Shown: positions 16,695 through 26,862, counted from the first letter of the stretch. The stretch is 37,765 nt of DNA from Porphyromonas levii DSM 23370 (GCF_000379925.1 NZ_KB904240.1:1-37765); one strand, 5' to 3'. Notes: generated from the letters alone by a model not told the origin. Translations and numbers: made by a program.

Positions 16695-18635
16695 ATGATA
16701 AAGTTAGATGCCAAAATACCAAAAGGTCCACTAGCAGATAAGTGGACTAACTATAAGGCTACCCAGAAGTTGGTGAACCCAGCTAATAAGCGTAGGCTTG
16801 ATGTTATTGTGGTGGGTACAGGACTTGCTGGTGCTTCTGCTGCTGCTACTCTTGCAGAGTTGGGCTTTCATGTTGATAGCTTCTGTATTCAAGATTCTCC
16901 ACGTCGTGCACACTCAATCGCTGCACAGGGCGGTGTAAATGCTGCAAAGAACTATCAGAATGATGGTGACTCTGTGGGTCGTCTGTTTTATGATACGATT
17001 AAGGGTGGAGACTATCGAGCTCGTGAGGCCAACGTTTATCGCCTAGCCGAGGTCTCCAATGCTATTATCGATCAGTGTGTGGCACAGGGAGTGCCTTTTG
17101 CGCGTGAGTATGGTGGTACACTTGCCAACCGTTCTTTCGGTGGTGCTCAGGTATCTCGCACCTTCTACTCTCGTGGTATCACAGGTCAGCAGCTCCTACT
17201 CGGAGCCTATTCGTCACTATCTCGCATGATAGGTCTTGGCAAGGTCAATCTTCATACCCGTCATGAGATGGTCAACCTCGTGATGGTTGATGGTCGTGCT
17301 AGGGGTATCATTGTACGTGACCTAGTCACTGGTAAGCTAGAGCGTTATTCAGCGCATGCAGTAGTGATTGCTACTGGTGGTTATGGTAATACCTTCTTCC
17401 TTAGCTCCAACGCTATGGAGTGTAATGGTTCAGCTGCTTGGCAGTGCTACAAGAAGGGCGCAGCCTTTGGTAACCCATGTATGGCTCAGATCCACCCTAC
17501 TTGTATCCCACAGCATGGCGACTTCCAGAGTAAGCTAACTCTGATGTCTGAGTCTTTGCGTAATGATGGTCGTATCTGGGTACCTAAGAAACTAGAGGAT
17601 GCTCAGGCTATCCGTGCGGGTAAGCTCAAGCCCACTCAGATTAAGGAAGAGGATCGTGACTACTACCTAGAGCGTAGGTACCCAGCCTTTGGTAACCTCG
17701 TGCCTCGTGACGTGGCATCACGTGCTGCTAAGGAGCGCTGCGATGCAGGCTATGGCGTGGGTACAGGTAATGCTGTATACCTAGACTTCGCTGAGCCTAT
17801 TCAGCGCCTAGGTATCAAGGTGGTAGCAGAGCGTTATGGTAACCTCTTCCAGATGTATGAGAAGATTACTGCTGATAACCCATACGAGACCCCTATGATG
17901 ATCTTCCCTGCTATCCACTACACCATGGGTGGTATCTGGGTAGACTATGAGCTACAGACTACCATTCCAGGACTATTTGCGATTGGTGAGGCTAACTTCT
18001 CAGACCACGGCGCAAACCGTCTAGGTGCTTCTGCACTTATGCAGGGTCTTGCCGATGGTTACTTTATCATCCCTTATACCATACAGAACTACCTATCTGA
18101 CCAGATTCAGGTACCACGTTTCAGTACCTCTCTCCCAGAGTTCGATGCTGCAGAGAAAGAGATTACGGATCGTATCAATAAGTTGATGAGCATTAAGGGT
18201 AAGCAGTCTGTCGATGACCTACACAAGAAGTTAGGTGCCATTATGTGGGACTATGTAGGTATGGGTCGTGATGAGGCTGGTCTGAAGAAGGCTATTGAGC
18301 TCATAGGTCAGGTTAAGAAGGAGTTCTGGAGTGATGTATTTATCCCAGGTGAGGCTGTGGATCTTAATATTGAGCTTGAGAAGGCGCTTCGCCTTGCAGA
18401 CTTTATTGAGATTGGTGAGCTTATGGCTCATGACGCTCTCGACCGCAAGGAATCCTGTGGAGGGCACTTCCGTACTGAGTACCAAACTGAAGAGGGTGAG
18501 GCACTTCGTGACGATGAAAACTTCTCTTATGTCTCTTGCTGGGAGTACCAGGGCGAGGACAAGGCGCCAGTGATGCACAAGGAACCACTTGACTATGAGT
18601 TTGTAGTTAGAGCTCAGAGAAATTATAAGTCTTAA
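16695..18635 (+). CDS. frdA: Fumarate reductase flavoprotein subunit
   Basis: FrdA (646 residues) carries the FAD-binding fingerprint [12 protein letters not shown] (G41, G43, G46) and H73 in the [11 protein letters not shown] motif, the histidine that holds FAD covalently. [13 protein letters not shown] and [10 protein letters not shown] supply substrate-site residues, and [12 protein letters not shown] and [14 protein letters not shown] are conserved later on. The length and sequence type match the Bacteroidota/epsilonproteobacterial form, longer than E. coli FrdA. Direction (fumarate reduction rather than succinate oxidation) is inferred from the fermentative setting. It lies between frdC and frdB. 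Confidence 0.95.
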   Translation: MIKLDAKIPKGPLADKWTNYKATQKLVNPANKRRLDVIVVGTGLAGASAAATLAELGFHVDSFCIQDSPRRAHSIAAQGGVNAAKNYQNDGDSVGRLFYDTIKGGDYRAREANVYRLAEVSNAIIDQCVAQGVPFAREYGGTLANRSFGGAQVSRTFYSRGITGQQLLLGAYSSLSRMIGLGKVNLHTRHEMVNLVMVDGRARGIIVRDLVTGKLERYSAHAVVIATGGYGNTFFLSSNAMECNGSAAWQCYKKGAAFGNPCMAQIHPTCIPQHGDFQSKLTLMSESLRNDGRIWVPKKLEDAQAIRAGKLKPTQIKEEDRDYYLERRYPAFGNLVPRDVASRAAKERCDAGYGVGTGNAVYLDFAEPIQRLGIKVVAERYGNLFQMYEKITADNPYETPMMIFPAIHYTMGGIWVDYELQTTIPGLFAIGEANFSDHGANRLGASALMQGLADGYFIIPYTIQNYLSDQIQVPRFSTSLPEFDAAEKEITDRINKLMSIKGKQSVDDLHKKLGAIMWDYVGMGRDEAGLKKAIELIGQVKKEFWSDVFIPGEAVDLNIELEKALRLADFIEIGELMAHDALDRKESCGGHFRTEYQTEEGEALRDDENFSYVSCWEYQGEDKAPVMHKEPLDYEFVVRAQRNYKS

Positions 18636-18666
18636 TAACCCCTTTTGAAATTAGACACGATAAGTT

Positions 18667-19422
18667 ATGGATAAAGACATTAATATAAAGGTCAGAGTCT
18701 GGAGGCAGAGGAGTGCTAAAGAGAAAGGGCACTTTGAGACCTACGACCTGAAGAACATCTCTCAGGGTAGCTCTTTTCTTGAGATGATGGACGTGCTGAA
18801 TAATCAGCTGATCCACGAGCGTAAGGAGCCTATCGCATTCGACCACGATTGTCGCGAGGGTATCTGTGGTATGTGTTCACTATATATCAATGGACACCCT
18901 CACGGACCAGACTCACTAGTGACTACTTGCCAATTGCACATGCGTTCGTTTAACGATGGTGATACCATTACCATCGAACCATGGCGCTCTGCAGGTTTCC
19001 CTGTGATTCGTGACCTTATGGTAGACCGTACTGCATTCGATAAGATTCAGCAGGCAGGTGGTTTCGTGAGTGTGAATACTGGTAGCGCTCCTGATGGCAA
19101 CGTAATTCCAATCGCACACGACGTGGCAGAGATGGCTATCGATGCAGCTTCTTGTATTGGGTGCGGCGCTTGTGTCGCAGCTTGTAAGAATGGTTCGGCA
19201 ATGCTCTTCGTTGGTGCTAAGGTGAGCCAGTTCGCACTACTCCCACAGGGACGTCCCGAGGCTGCAAAGCGTGCTAAGGCAATGGTGGCTAAGATGGATG
19301 AGCTAGGGTTTGGTAACTGTACGAATACTCGCGCTTGTGAACTAGAGTGTCCTAAGGGTATCTCTGTCTCCAACATTGCTCGCATGAACCGTGAGTTTAT
19401 CAAGGCAAAGATCAAGGACTAA
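18667..19422 (+). CDS. frdB: Fumarate reductase iron-sulfur subunit
   Basis: FrdB (251 residues) has the plant-ferredoxin-type 2Fe-2S site CREGICGMC plus a distal cysteine in TTC, then the 4Fe-4S/3Fe-4S domain with [11 protein letters not shown] and [15 protein letters not shown]. It carries electrons from the heme subunit to FAD in FrdA. It follows frdA by 31 bases and is followed by a perfect 17-base-pair terminator hairpin, so the operon ends here. Confidence 0.95.
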   Translation: MDKDINIKVRVWRQRSAKEKGHFETYDLKNISQGSSFLEMMDVLNNQLIHERKEPIAFDHDCREGICGMCSLYINGHPHGPDSLVTTCQLHMRSFNDGDTITIEPWRSAGFPVIRDLMVDRTAFDKIQQAGGFVSVNTGSAPDGNVIPIAHDVAEMAIDAASCIGCGACVAACKNGSAMLFVGAKVSQFALLPQGRPEAAKRAKAMVAKMDELGFGNCTNTRACELECPKGISVSNIARMNREFIKAKIKD

Positions 19423-19437
19423 TACTCGGTATTGATA

Positions 19438-19486
19438 GAAAGAAAAAGACAGCTGTGCAGGACTTGCGTAGCTGTCTTTTTCTTTC
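19438..19486 (+). terminator. Terminator after frdB
   Basis: A perfect 17-base-pair inverted repeat (19438-19454 with 19470-19486) whose right arm ends in TTTTTCTTTC, with a 15-base loop. Its left arm is A-rich, so it may work on both strands, though the only known gene reading into it is frdB. Confidence 0.88.
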
Positions 19487-19516
19487 TATTTTAGGTGTCT
19501 ATCGCTTAAATTTAGC

Positions 19517-19524
19517 TATCTTTG
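19517..19524 (+). promoter_or_regulatory. -7 box upstream of panD
   Basis: TATCTTTG matches the Bacteroidota -7 element and lies about 45 bases before panD, just after the frdB terminator. No clear TTG is at the -33 position. Confidence 0.45.
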
Positions 19525-19569
19525 TCAAGTTATAGTAGAGAGAATATACTAGACAGCAAAGAGTAAGCT

Positions 19570-19920
19570 ATGCTATTGAATATGATGAAGTCAAAGATCC
19601 ACCGTGTACGGGTCACTGATGCCAACCTCAACTATGTGGGAAGCATCACGATTGACGTGGATCTTATGGAGGCAGCTCATATACTGCCCAATGAAAAGGT
19701 ACAAGTAGTTAATAATAACAATGGAGCGAGGATAGAAACTTATGTTATTGAAGGAGAGCGCGGAAGCGGCACCATTTGTCTCAATGGCGCTGCAGCAAGA
19801 CATTTCCAGCCTGATGACATTGTGTTGATCATATCCTACGCAATGATGAGTGAGGAGGAGGCAAAGGTGCACCAACCCATTGTCATTTTCCCAAATTCCG
19901 AAACAAACAAACTAGGATAA
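19570..19920 (+). CDS. panD: Aspartate 1-decarboxylase (pro-enzyme)
   Basis: PanD (116 residues) makes beta-alanine from aspartate for pantothenate and CoA synthesis. It is a pyruvoyl enzyme that cleaves itself between G24 and S25; the NYVGSITID site is present at exactly those positions. Starting at ATG 19570 puts the cleavage serine at residue 25 as in E. coli, which supports this start over the ATGs at 19582 and 19585. K9 and H11 in the KSKIHR stretch and the NGAAARH segment (catalytic region) are conserved. The stop is one base before the argS start. Confidence 0.95.
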   Translation: MLLNMMKSKIHRVRVTDANLNYVGSITIDVDLMEAAHILPNEKVQVVNNNNGARIETYVIEGERGSGTICLNGAAARHFQPDDIVLIISYAMMSEEEAKVHQPIVIFPNSETNKLG

Positions 19921-19921
19921 G

Positions 19922-21712
19922 ATGAAGTACTTGAATATAGAAACTAAAGTATCAGAGGCTTTGGCATCAGTGCTAAATCATCTGTATGGCGTGACGTGTG
20001 TAGATTTATCTGTGACGACTACAAAAAAGGAGTTTGTTGGAGATTATACTTTTGTAGTGTTCCCATTCCTGAAGCAAAGTCGCAAGAGCCCAGAAGCAAC
20101 AGCCACGGAGATTGGAGAAGCATTGGTAAGAGATTATCCTACTCTTGTAAAGGAATTTAATGTGGTTAAGGGATTTCTCAATATTGAACTACAAGGGACG
20201 TTCTTCGTGGATCAGCTATGGGAAATGAAAGAGACCGAAGGGTATGGCATAGAGACGCCTGCTAGTGATGCGCCCTTATATATGGTTGAGTATTCCTCTC
20301 CAAATACCAATAAGCCACTACACTTAGGGCATATCCGCAATAATCTGCTCGGTTATAGCATCTCCAAGATTTTGGAGGCGAATGGCAAACGGGTAGTCAA
20401 GACCAACATAGTAAATGACCGAGGTATTCATATCTGTAAGTCTATGTTGGCTTGGAAGAAATGGGGTGAGGGTGCAACTCCTGAAAGCACTGGCTTGAAA
20501 GGCGATCATCTAATTGGGGACTTCTATGTACTTTTTGATAAGCACTACAAAGCAGAGCTAAAGGAGCTTGAGGCTAAGGGTCTATCTACTGAGGAAGCCG
20601 AGAAGCAGAGTACACTCATGCAAGAGGCACGCGCCATGCTCAAGAAGTGGGAGCAGGGTGACGAGGAGATTCGCTCCATGTGGAAGATGATGAATAGCTG
20701 GGTGTATGCTGGTTTTGATGAGACGTATAAGCGCCTAGGTGTAGACTTTGATAAGATTTACTACGAGAGTGCTACCTACTTGGTTGGTAGAGATGAGGTA
20801 CTCCGTGGACTACAAGAAGGGATTTTCGTAAAGGATGAGGATGGTTCCGTATGGGCTGATCTGACTTCAGAGGGATATGACCGTAAAATTCTGCTTCGTG
20901 CCGATGGTACTTCCGTGTATATCACACAGGATATCGGTACAGCAAAGCTTCGTTTCCAAGATTATCCGATAGACCAGATGATTTACGTAGTAGGGAATGA
21001 GCAAGATTACCACTTCCAGGTACTCTCTATCATCCTCGATAAACTGGGGTATTCTTTTGGAAAAGATCTCAAGCACTTCTCTTATGGTATGGTTGAGCTA
21101 CCTGAAGGGAAAATGAAGAGCCGTGAAGGTACTGTAGTAGATGCAGACGACCTTATGGATAAGATGGTCGAGACGGCTCTCGAAGCCTCTGAGGGGCAGG
21201 GTAGGGCAGTAGAAATGAGCGAGGAAGAACGCCGAGAGATGGCACGTCGTGTTGGGCTTGGCGCATTGAAATATTTCCTTCTAAAGGTGGAGCCTCGTAA
21301 AAATATGCTCTTCGACCCTAAGGAGTCTATTGACTTTAATGGTAATACAGGACCATTTATCCAGTATACTTATGCGCGTATCCAGAGTATCCTGAGAAAG
21401 GCCGAGGGCATTGATTTCCTAAGTGCCAAGGGAAACATTGTGATGGAAGGCAAAGAGATAGCTCTAGTAAAGCGACTTAATGAATTTGGTAGTGTTGTAA
21501 AGCAAGCAGGCAATGAGCTTAACCCAGGTGCATTGGCAAACTATGCCTACGACCTAGGTAAGGAGTTTAACCAATTCTATCACGACCATTCAATACTTAA
21601 CGAAGCCGATGAAGCAGTTAAGCGTCACCGTCTACTTCTAGCTTATCTTACAAGTGAAGTATTGAGGAAAGCCGTTGGGCTGCTTGGTATTGAAATGCCA
21701 GAGAGAATGTAA
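19922..21712 (+). CDS. argS: Arginyl-tRNA synthetase
   Basis: ArgS (596 residues) charges tRNA-Arg. It is a class I synthetase with the HIGH motif as HLGH (H134-H137, in NTNKPLHLGHIRNN). The KMSKS counterpart is KMKSREG, as is usual in ArgS. The N-terminal additional domain and a C-terminal anticodon-binding helical domain are present, ending ...AVGLLGIEMPERM. The length is typical. It is tightly packed between panD and the dCMP deaminase gene (one and five bases). Confidence 0.96.
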   Translation: MKYLNIETKVSEALASVLNHLYGVTCVDLSVTTTKKEFVGDYTFVVFPFLKQSRKSPEATATEIGEALVRDYPTLVKEFNVVKGFLNIELQGTFFVDQLWEMKETEGYGIETPASDAPLYMVEYSSPNTNKPLHLGHIRNNLLGYSISKILEANGKRVVKTNIVNDRGIHICKSMLAWKKWGEGATPESTGLKGDHLIGDFYVLFDKHYKAELKELEAKGLSTEEAEKQSTLMQEARAMLKKWEQGDEEIRSMWKMMNSWVYAGFDETYKRLGVDFDKIYYESATYLVGRDEVLRGLQEGIFVKDEDGSVWADLTSEGYDRKILLRADGTSVYITQDIGTAKLRFQDYPIDQMIYVVGNEQDYHFQVLSIILDKLGYSFGKDLKHFSYGMVELPEGKMKSREGTVVDADDLMDKMVETALEASEGQGRAVEMSEEERREMARRVGLGALKYFLLKVEPRKNMLFDPKESIDFNGNTGPFIQYTYARIQSILRKAEGIDFLSAKGNIVMEGKEIALVKRLNEFGSVVKQAGNELNPGALANYAYDLGKEFNQFYHDHSILNEADEAVKRHRLLLAYLTSEVLRKAVGLLGIEMPERM

Positions 21713-21717
21713 GCGTC

Positions 21718-22146
21718 ATGGAGGACAAGCAAGTGGCAATTGATCGTCGCTATCTTCGGATGGCTGAGATATGGGCGGAGAACTCTTACTGCAATAGATT
21801 GCAAGTAGGTGCGCTAATTGTGAAGGACAAAATGATTATCTCTGATGGATACAATGGTACGCCATCAGGATTTGAAAATTGTTGTGAAGATCAGGATAAT
21901 AAGACGTATCCTTACGTACTTCATGCCGAAGCCAATGCGATTACTAAGGTAGCAGCGAGTAACAACAATAGCTCGGGCGCAACCATATATGTGACGCATG
22001 CACCTTGCTTGGAATGCTCTAAACTAATTATACAAGCGGGTATCAAACGGGTGGTATACTCTGAGAGTTATCGCCTAACTGAGGGGCTAGACCTCCTCAA
22101 GCAAGCAGGTATTGTGGTGGATTATTTACCAATCAAGGAGAAATAG
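21718..22146 (+). CDS. Deoxycytidylate (dCMP) deaminase
   Basis: The 142-residue protein is a zinc-dependent cytidine deaminase-fold enzyme of the dCMP deaminase/ComEB type. The zinc and catalytic residues are in HAEANAI and in the PCLEC motif (APCLECSKLI). The N-terminal VGALIVKDKMIISDGYNGTPSGF stretch is typical for dCMP deaminases and includes the NGTPSG nucleotide-binding element. It should convert dCMP to dUMP for thymidylate synthesis in the cytoplasm. It lies 5 bases after argS and 4 bases before the protease gene, likely co-transcribed. Confidence 0.9.
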   Translation: MEDKQVAIDRRYLRMAEIWAENSYCNRLQVGALIVKDKMIISDGYNGTPSGFENCCEDQDNKTYPYVLHAEANAITKVAASNNNSSGATIYVTHAPCLECSKLIIQAGIKRVVYSESYRLTEGLDLLKQAGIVVDYLPIKEK

Positions 22147-22150
22147 AGAG

Positions 22151-23815
22151 ATGGGTAAAAAGGTAGTACATGGTATCTTAGTCGCCTTATTATTTGTATT
22201 GGCGCTGATTGGTGGGTATTTCTTTGGGCAGCGGCAGAGCCTGAAGAATCCTCTCCTACGATCTGTAACGCCTATGGACAAGCTTAAGGCAACACTACAG
22301 ATGATTGATGAGAGCTATGTGGATAGTGTCGATGTAGATGCATTGGTAGCACAGCTCATCCCGACTCTTATTAGTCAGCTTGATCCACACTCTACCTATC
22401 TTACTGCCGAGGAACGTGCTGCCGAGCAGGAGAATCTTGATGGTTTCTTTTATGGAGTGGGCATATCGTTCAATACGATTCTTGATACTGCAGTGGTGAT
22501 TCAAACAGTTCCTAATGGACCTTCTGATATTGCGGGTCTGAAGCCTGGCGATCGCATTGTAACAATAGATGGTAAGAACACTACGGGCAATACTTTTTCT
22601 CCTGATTCTATTCGCTCTCTACTGAAAGGCAAGAAAGGCAGTATCGTTACCTTAGGCGTTCGTCCCTACAACACCTCCGAAATCACCGAGGTACAAGTGA
22701 AGCGTGGGGTAGTTAACACGAGCAATGTGGATGCTACCTTTATGGTTAATGACTCTCTCGGTTTCGTTAGGCTCAAAGGCTTCTCGGTCTCTACCCATGA
22801 CGACTTTATGCAGTCGGTGGCTAAGCTTCGCAATAGCGGTGCGAAGGGACTAATTTTAGACCTCAGAGATAACCCAGGTGGCTTGGTACAGCCGGCTCTA
22901 CTTATAGCGAATGAAATGCTCCCCGAGGGAAGTCTTATTATCTATACTGAGGGAGCGCACAAGAAGCGTAGCGACGTTTACAGCGATGGCACTGGTACTT
23001 TGATTGGATTCCCTATATACGTCCTCCTAAACGAGCTATCGGCATCTTCTTCTGAGATTGTCAGTGGTGCGCTACAGGATAATGATATTGCTGTCTTAAT
23101 CGGTCGTAGAAGTTTCGGAAAGGGGCTTATGCAGAAGCCTTTCGAGTATTATGATGGTTCATCAGTACACCTAACGATTGCTCGATACCATACCGCCTCT
23201 GGCAGATCTATCCAAAGAGATTATAAACTAGGGGGTGACGAGGCTTATACACACGATTGGATTGATAGAGTGATGGGTGGCGAGATGTTCTCAGCCGATA
23301 GTGTCAAGCTGAATCCCAACCTACTTTATAAGACAAAAGCAGGGCGTTCAGTCCACGGTGGTGGGGGTATCATGCCCGACATTTTTGTCCCACGGGATAC
23401 CCTTGGTATGACCAGCTATTATGCGGAGGTGCTGAATAAAGGATTGGTGCACGAGTTCTCATTTGTGTATGCAGATAAGTACCGCAACTTGCTATCGCGT
23501 ATTGGTAGTCTGGAAGAGGTATATAGATTCTTGGACAACCAGGGATTGGTATGGCAATTAGCTAAATATGCACAGAAGAAGGGCGTTGTCCCACGTAACT
23601 ACCAGATTGCACAGTCGCAGAAACAACTCAATAGTATACTATTCCCTCTCGTGGTTGACTATCTATATGGTCAGGATAGCTCTTGGAAGGTTAGAAGCCT
23701 TGACGACCCTATGATAAAGAGAGCCGAGTTACTTTTCTCGCAGAGGGTCTATTCACCGCTTGCTATTCCTAAAGAAGTCAAGAATGTACCAGATTCTTTG
23801 TTAATAGCACAATGA
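22151..23815 (+). CDS. ctpA: C-terminal processing peptidase (S41 family)
   Basis: This 554-residue protease has an N-terminal membrane anchor/signal (about residues 5-24), a PDZ domain (about 95-180, with DIAGLKPGDRIVTIDG) and an S41 catalytic domain. ELSASSSEIVSGALQD contains the nucleophile (S301 by my count) and GRRSFGKG the catalytic lysine (about K324). It should act in the periplasm on protein C-termini. I chose ATG 22151; the longer in-frame start at 22112 would overlap the deaminase gene by 35 bases and adds a non-conserved extension before the signal. It overlaps the next gene by 4 bases. Confidence 0.92.
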   Translation: MGKKVVHGILVALLFVLALIGGYFFGQRQSLKNPLLRSVTPMDKLKATLQMIDESYVDSVDVDALVAQLIPTLISQLDPHSTYLTAEERAAEQENLDGFFYGVGISFNTILDTAVVIQTVPNGPSDIAGLKPGDRIVTIDGKNTTGNTFSPDSIRSLLKGKKGSIVTLGVRPYNTSEITEVQVKRGVVNTSNVDATFMVNDSLGFVRLKGFSVSTHDDFMQSVAKLRNSGAKGLILDLRDNPGGLVQPALLIANEMLPEGSLIIYTEGAHKKRSDVYSDGTGTLIGFPIYVLLNELSASSSEIVSGALQDNDIAVLIGRRSFGKGLMQKPFEYYDGSSVHLTIARYHTASGRSIQRDYKLGGDEAYTHDWIDRVMGGEMFSADSVKLNPNLLYKTKAGRSVHGGGGIMPDIFVPRDTLGMTSYYAEVLNKGLVHEFSFVYADKYRNLLSRIGSLEEVYRFLDNQGLVWQLAKYAQKKGVVPRNYQIAQSQKQLNSILFPLVVDYLYGQDSSWKVRSLDDPMIKRAELLFSQRVYSPLAIPKEVKNVPDSLLIAQ

Positions 23816-24378
23816 TGGAAAAGAAGGAAGTAAGGAAGATAGTAAGAGAGCGTAAAAAGCAGATTACACTGGACGAGAGAGTAGAAATATCTAGGGTAGT
23901 CTCGGAAAAGGCTTTTGATGTGCTGAAGAGTATGCCAGCCACTAAGGTAGCATTATTCTTGAGCATGCCCGATGAAGTAGATACATCGCACCTTATTCAT
24001 CTACTTGTAGAGCAAGGCAAGCATACGATACTAGTACCTAGGGTAGAAGACGATACAACGATAAACTTCTATAGACTTGGAAATATTGATACGTATGATC
24101 TATCAAGCTTGGGAATAAAAGAGCCCTCCGATGATATTAGCCAAGCACTAGTGCCAGAAGTGATGATTGTGCCAGGCGTAGCTTTTGACACATTTGGCGG
24201 TAGAGTAGGGCGTGGACGTGGCTATTACGATAGATACTTCCAAAGGTATCCAGAAGCCATTAGGCAAAAGATAGCTATTGCTTACCACCTACAGGTAATG
24301 ACAGAAGAACTCCCTATGGATCCGTTTGACCAAAGTATGGATATGCTACTTACAGAGCAGAGTAGTTATGTCTTTTAG
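23812..24378 (+). CDS. 5-formyltetrahydrofolate cyclo-ligase
   Basis: The 188-residue enzyme (MTHFS family) turns 5-formyltetrahydrofolate into methenyltetrahydrofolate using ATP. The hallmark C-terminal motif is present as PGVAFDTFGGRVGRGRGYYD, with the nucleotide- and folate-binding glycine-rich loop, and an N-terminal basic REKK-like stretch (RKIVRERKKQI) also fits. The start overlaps the protease stop as ATGA. Two consecutive ATGs exist; either could be used. Its stop abuts the stop of the minus-strand DUF721 gene with no intervening base. Confidence 0.92.
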   Translation: MMEKKEVRKIVRERKKQITLDERVEISRVVSEKAFDVLKSMPATKVALFLSMPDEVDTSHLIHLLVEQGKHTILVPRVEDDTTINFYRLGNIDTYDLSSLGIKEPSDDISQALVPEVMIVPGVAFDTFGGRVGRGRGYYDRYFQRYPEAIRQKIAIAYHLQVMTEELPMDPFDQSMDMLLTEQSSYVF

Positions 24379-24681
24379 TCACTTGATAATAATCTCAAGG
24401 GATTTAATCAGGTGAGCGGACATAAATCCCCTGAGAGATGATTCTATTATGTCCCTTCTCTGTCGTACGTACGTAAGTGCGACAGAGGAGGGACAAACTA
24501 TTTGTAAGGTATTGTCTTGTGTAATCTGATGGTTTACTTTGATCTTTTGGAGTGTTGGGTCGGGGATATTCGCCCAAGCTGTGGATAACTCCTTATATTG
24601 CTTCACTAGTTTAAGCACATCTAGTTCGTAGCGTTTTTTCTGAAGGAGTGACCCTATCTTTTCAGTTTTGTAGTGCCTCAT
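24379..24681 (-). CDS. DUF721 (DciA-like) protein
   Basis: The 100-residue protein starts MRHYKTEKIGSLLQ and has a basic, helical N-terminal half and a VRQRRDIIESSLRGF stretch near the C-terminus, in the pattern of DUF721 proteins. Those proteins include the DciA helicase loader and are often encoded next to recF in Bacteroidota and Actinobacteria. I chose the internal ATG (24681) because the longer frame would extend further into recF; the recF stop still overlaps it by 20 bases. A role in replication initiation is inferred from family and neighbour. Confidence 0.78.
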   Translation of the reverse strand: MRHYKTEKIGSLLQKKRYELDVLKLVKQYKELSTAWANIPDPTLQKIKVNHQITQDNTLQIVCPSSVALTYVRQRRDIIESSLRGFMSAHLIKSLEIIIK

Positions 24682-25801
24682 TGTCCGTAATATCAGTAAA
24701 AGTACCATTGTAGGCACTGAAAATACTATACGATCCCTTAGGCTGTCTTTGGAGAATCTTATTCAGATATTTCCTATTGGTATCACTCATAAATATCTGC
24801 CCAAACTGGTCACCGCTCAAGAGGTCTACAATACGTTCTACCCGCCTTTCATCTAGTTTATCAAACACATCATCTAAAAGTAGGATAGGGAGATTGTGGG
24901 GATAAAGTTGGCACAATAGGTTGTACTGAGCGAGCTTTAGTGCTATCATATAGCTCTTATTCTGTCCCTGAGAACCGATCTTACGGATAAGATAATCACC
25001 GATGAGCATCTCAATATCGTCCCTGTGCGGCCCAATCCTTGTGAACCCACAAGCTAAATCCCCTTGCAAGCTACTCTGCCAAACTTGTAGGAAGTCATCC
25101 GCTACAGGAGGTTGCTTGTCAATAGAAAAGAGATAGCGTAAGTGCACTGACTCATTTCCTCCCGTAATCGTATTGTAGTAATGATGGAATAGAGGAGTAA
25201 TCCTTTCTATCCACTCCTCTCGAAACCTAGATATCCGCTCAGCTTCTATGGACATCTGCTGATTCACTACATCCAATAAAGATAAATCTAGCCCCATCTC
25301 TTGCTTTAGCATCTTATTACGATGCTCTACGAGAGACTTATAATTCTTTGCAATAGTCATGTACTCACGCGACTCTTGACAAAGGAATTGATCCATAAAG
25401 CTCCTTCGCTCCGTACTCCCTCCCTTAATTAAATCTATATCACTCGGGGCTATCATCACGAGAGGAAATAGCCCTACATGGTCAGCCATTCGGGTATATT
25501 CCTTTTTATTGCGCTTCAGAGTCTTATTTCGTCCCTGTTGTAGCCCAAAGAACACCTGTTCCTGATCTCCATTTACCTCATACTCTCCCGAAATAATTGC
25601 CATACCCTCTCCATGACGGATAATCATGGAGTCGGGAAGGTACTGATTACTCCGCGTAAACGAGAGATAATAGATGCTATCAAGCAGATTGGTCTTGCCC
25701 ATTCCATTTGCTCCGATAACGCAGTTGAACTTATCGGAAAAGCTAAGATGGGCAAGCTCAATATTCTTATAATTAGTGAGCGAAAGGTGCTTAAGTATCA
25801 T
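24662..25801 (-). CDS. recF: DNA replication and repair protein RecF
   Basis: RecF (379 residues) is an SMC-like ATPase that helps load RecA at single-strand gaps. The Walker A motif GANGMGKT is at residues 30-37. The ABC signature is in the KIGSQGQNKSYMIALKLAQ stretch, and the Walker B/D-loop is LLLDDVFDKLDERR. The N-terminus MILKHLSLTNYKNI is typical. The gene starts one base inside the upstream MarC stop (TAATG) and its 3' end overlaps the DUF721 gene by 20 bases, so all three are probably translated from one message. It is away from dnaA here. Confidence 0.95.
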   Translation of the reverse strand: MILKHLSLTNYKNIELAHLSFSDKFNCVIGANGMGKTNLLDSIYYLSFTRSNQYLPDSMIIRHGEGMAIISGEYEVNGDQEQVFFGLQQGRNKTLKRNKKEYTRMADHVGLFPLVMIAPSDIDLIKGGSTERRSFMDQFLCQESREYMTIAKNYKSLVEHRNKMLKQEMGLDLSLLDVVNQQMSIEAERISRFREEWIERITPLFHHYYNTITGGNESVHLRYLFSIDKQPPVADDFLQVWQSSLQGDLACGFTRIGPHRDDIEMLIGDYLIRKIGSQGQNKSYMIALKLAQYNLLCQLYPHNLPILLLDDVFDKLDERRVERIVDLLSGDQFGQIFMSDTNRKYLNKILQRQPKGSYSIFSAYNGTFTDITDNEALQN

Positions 25802-26409
25802 TAGATACCAAATACAATCTTCGAGATATTCTCAATGAAAATATTTACAGAGATGGCCATAAGGACAGCACCGAAGAACTTTCGGAGCACATAGATACCT
25901 CCCTGACCAAAGATACGCTCCACGAAACTGATATTCCGGAGTACGAAGTAGACAACCACCATATTCATGAGGGTAGCAATCACAATATTGATCATCGCAG
26001 CCGTAGAGGTGAATGTCAATAGAGTAGTAAATGATGCTGCTCCTGCTATCAATGGAAATACCAAAGGGACAAGCGTACTAGAACCACCAGGTGCATCGTT
26101 CCTAAATATCTCTACTCCGAATATCATCTCCACTGCTAGTAGGAAGAGAATAATCGCACCACCAGCAGCAAAGCTCTGCCTAGTTACTCCCAGGAAGCTA
26201 AGTACTAGCTCTCCAAAGAATAGGAAAGCGAGAAGAATGAATGTCGAGAATAGAACCGTCTTGAAAGGCTCTATCTTTTGTCCCGACTGCTTGAGGTTGA
26301 TAATAATAGGGATAGCACCGATGATATCGATTACCACAAAAAGGCTGGAGAAGACCTTGCCTATCTCCGTAAAGTTAATACCCTGAAATACACCAATTAA
26401 CCAATCCAT
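25801..26409 (-). CDS. MarC-family integral membrane protein
   Basis: The 202-residue protein has about six hydrophobic segments and the family's early VVIDIIGAIPIIINL stretch and mid-protein PLVFPLIAGAASFTTLL motif. MarC/UPF0056 proteins are inner-membrane proteins of unknown function, despite the old link to multiple antibiotic resistance. It is the first gene of the minus-strand run and is joined to recF by a one-base overlap of stop and start. Confidence 0.88.
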   Translation of the reverse strand: MDWLIGVFQGINFTEIGKVFSSLFVVIDIIGAIPIIINLKQSGQKIEPFKTVLFSTFILLAFLFFGELVLSFLGVTRQSFAAGGAIILFLLAVEMIFGVEIFRNDAPGGSSTLVPLVFPLIAGAASFTTLLTFTSTAAMINIVIATLMNMVVVYFVLRNISFVERIFGQGGIYVLRKFFGAVLMAISVNIFIENISKIVFGI

Positions 26410-26448
26410 GATTTGTTCGTCTAACTTGCTTGTCTATTATTAAATGCA

Positions 26449-26456
26449 CAAAATTA
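26449..26456 (-). promoter_or_regulatory. -7 box upstream of the MarC gene
   Basis: On the minus strand this reads TAATTTTG, a match to TAnnTTTG, about 40 bases before the MarC start. No TTG lies at the standard distance. Confidence 0.4.
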
Positions 26457-26823
26457 CTATTTTTTTCTCAATCCTTAGGTAGGAGTTGAAGCACTACCTC
26501 CAATCCCAGAGAAGGGCTTCACTTATTAATAAAGATGGAGGAATTGGCACAATGGACTCTAAAAGTTATCAGATTGCTTCAAGTTTCTACAAGTACCTTC
26601 TTCACTATGGCAAGATTTCGAGTACTTACAATTGCTTAGTTAGAATACATGACGGGACACTCCTGCATCCTTTTTTACGCTGCAAAGTTAGCCAAATTCG
26701 CTCTAATCCGCAATAATATTATACGTTAGCCCCCGATAATCCTATATGAGCGGATTGATCCTACTCGCCATAAGGTTGACTATTATCGGATAACTCGATA
26801 TATTAAGACTGCAGAAAAAATGG
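26457..26823. other. Spacer between MarC and valS
   Basis: No gene is supported. A 76-codon open frame at 26486-26716 has no family resemblance. The sequence at 26701-26740, read on the minus strand, resembles 251-283 (shared GGGGCTAACG and TTGCGGA), and CCGATAAT (26733-26740) is mirrored by ATTATCGG (26782-26789). A decayed mobile-element end is possible. Confidence 0.5.
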
Positions 26824-26831
26824 TACCTTTG
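26824..26831 (+). promoter_or_regulatory. -7 box upstream of valS
   Basis: TACCTTTG fits the Bacteroidota -7 element and is about 30 bases ahead of the valS ATG; the -33 part is not recognisable. Confidence 0.5.
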
Positions 26832-26862
26832 TAGCCATTAAAATTAACTATATATTGTGATT

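Noticed and set aside
24370-24390. Possible read-through fusion between the folate gene and DUF721 gene
   Set aside because: They are on opposite strands and simply meet stop to stop; no structural signal was seen.
24682-24717. Longer start for the DUF721 gene
   Set aside because: The extra 12 residues come from the recF coding region in another frame, and MRHYKTEKIG gives a family-like start.
26486-26716. 76-codon open frame in the MarC-valS spacer
   Set aside because: No recognisable motif, low-complexity composition and position in a decayed spacer; likely chance.
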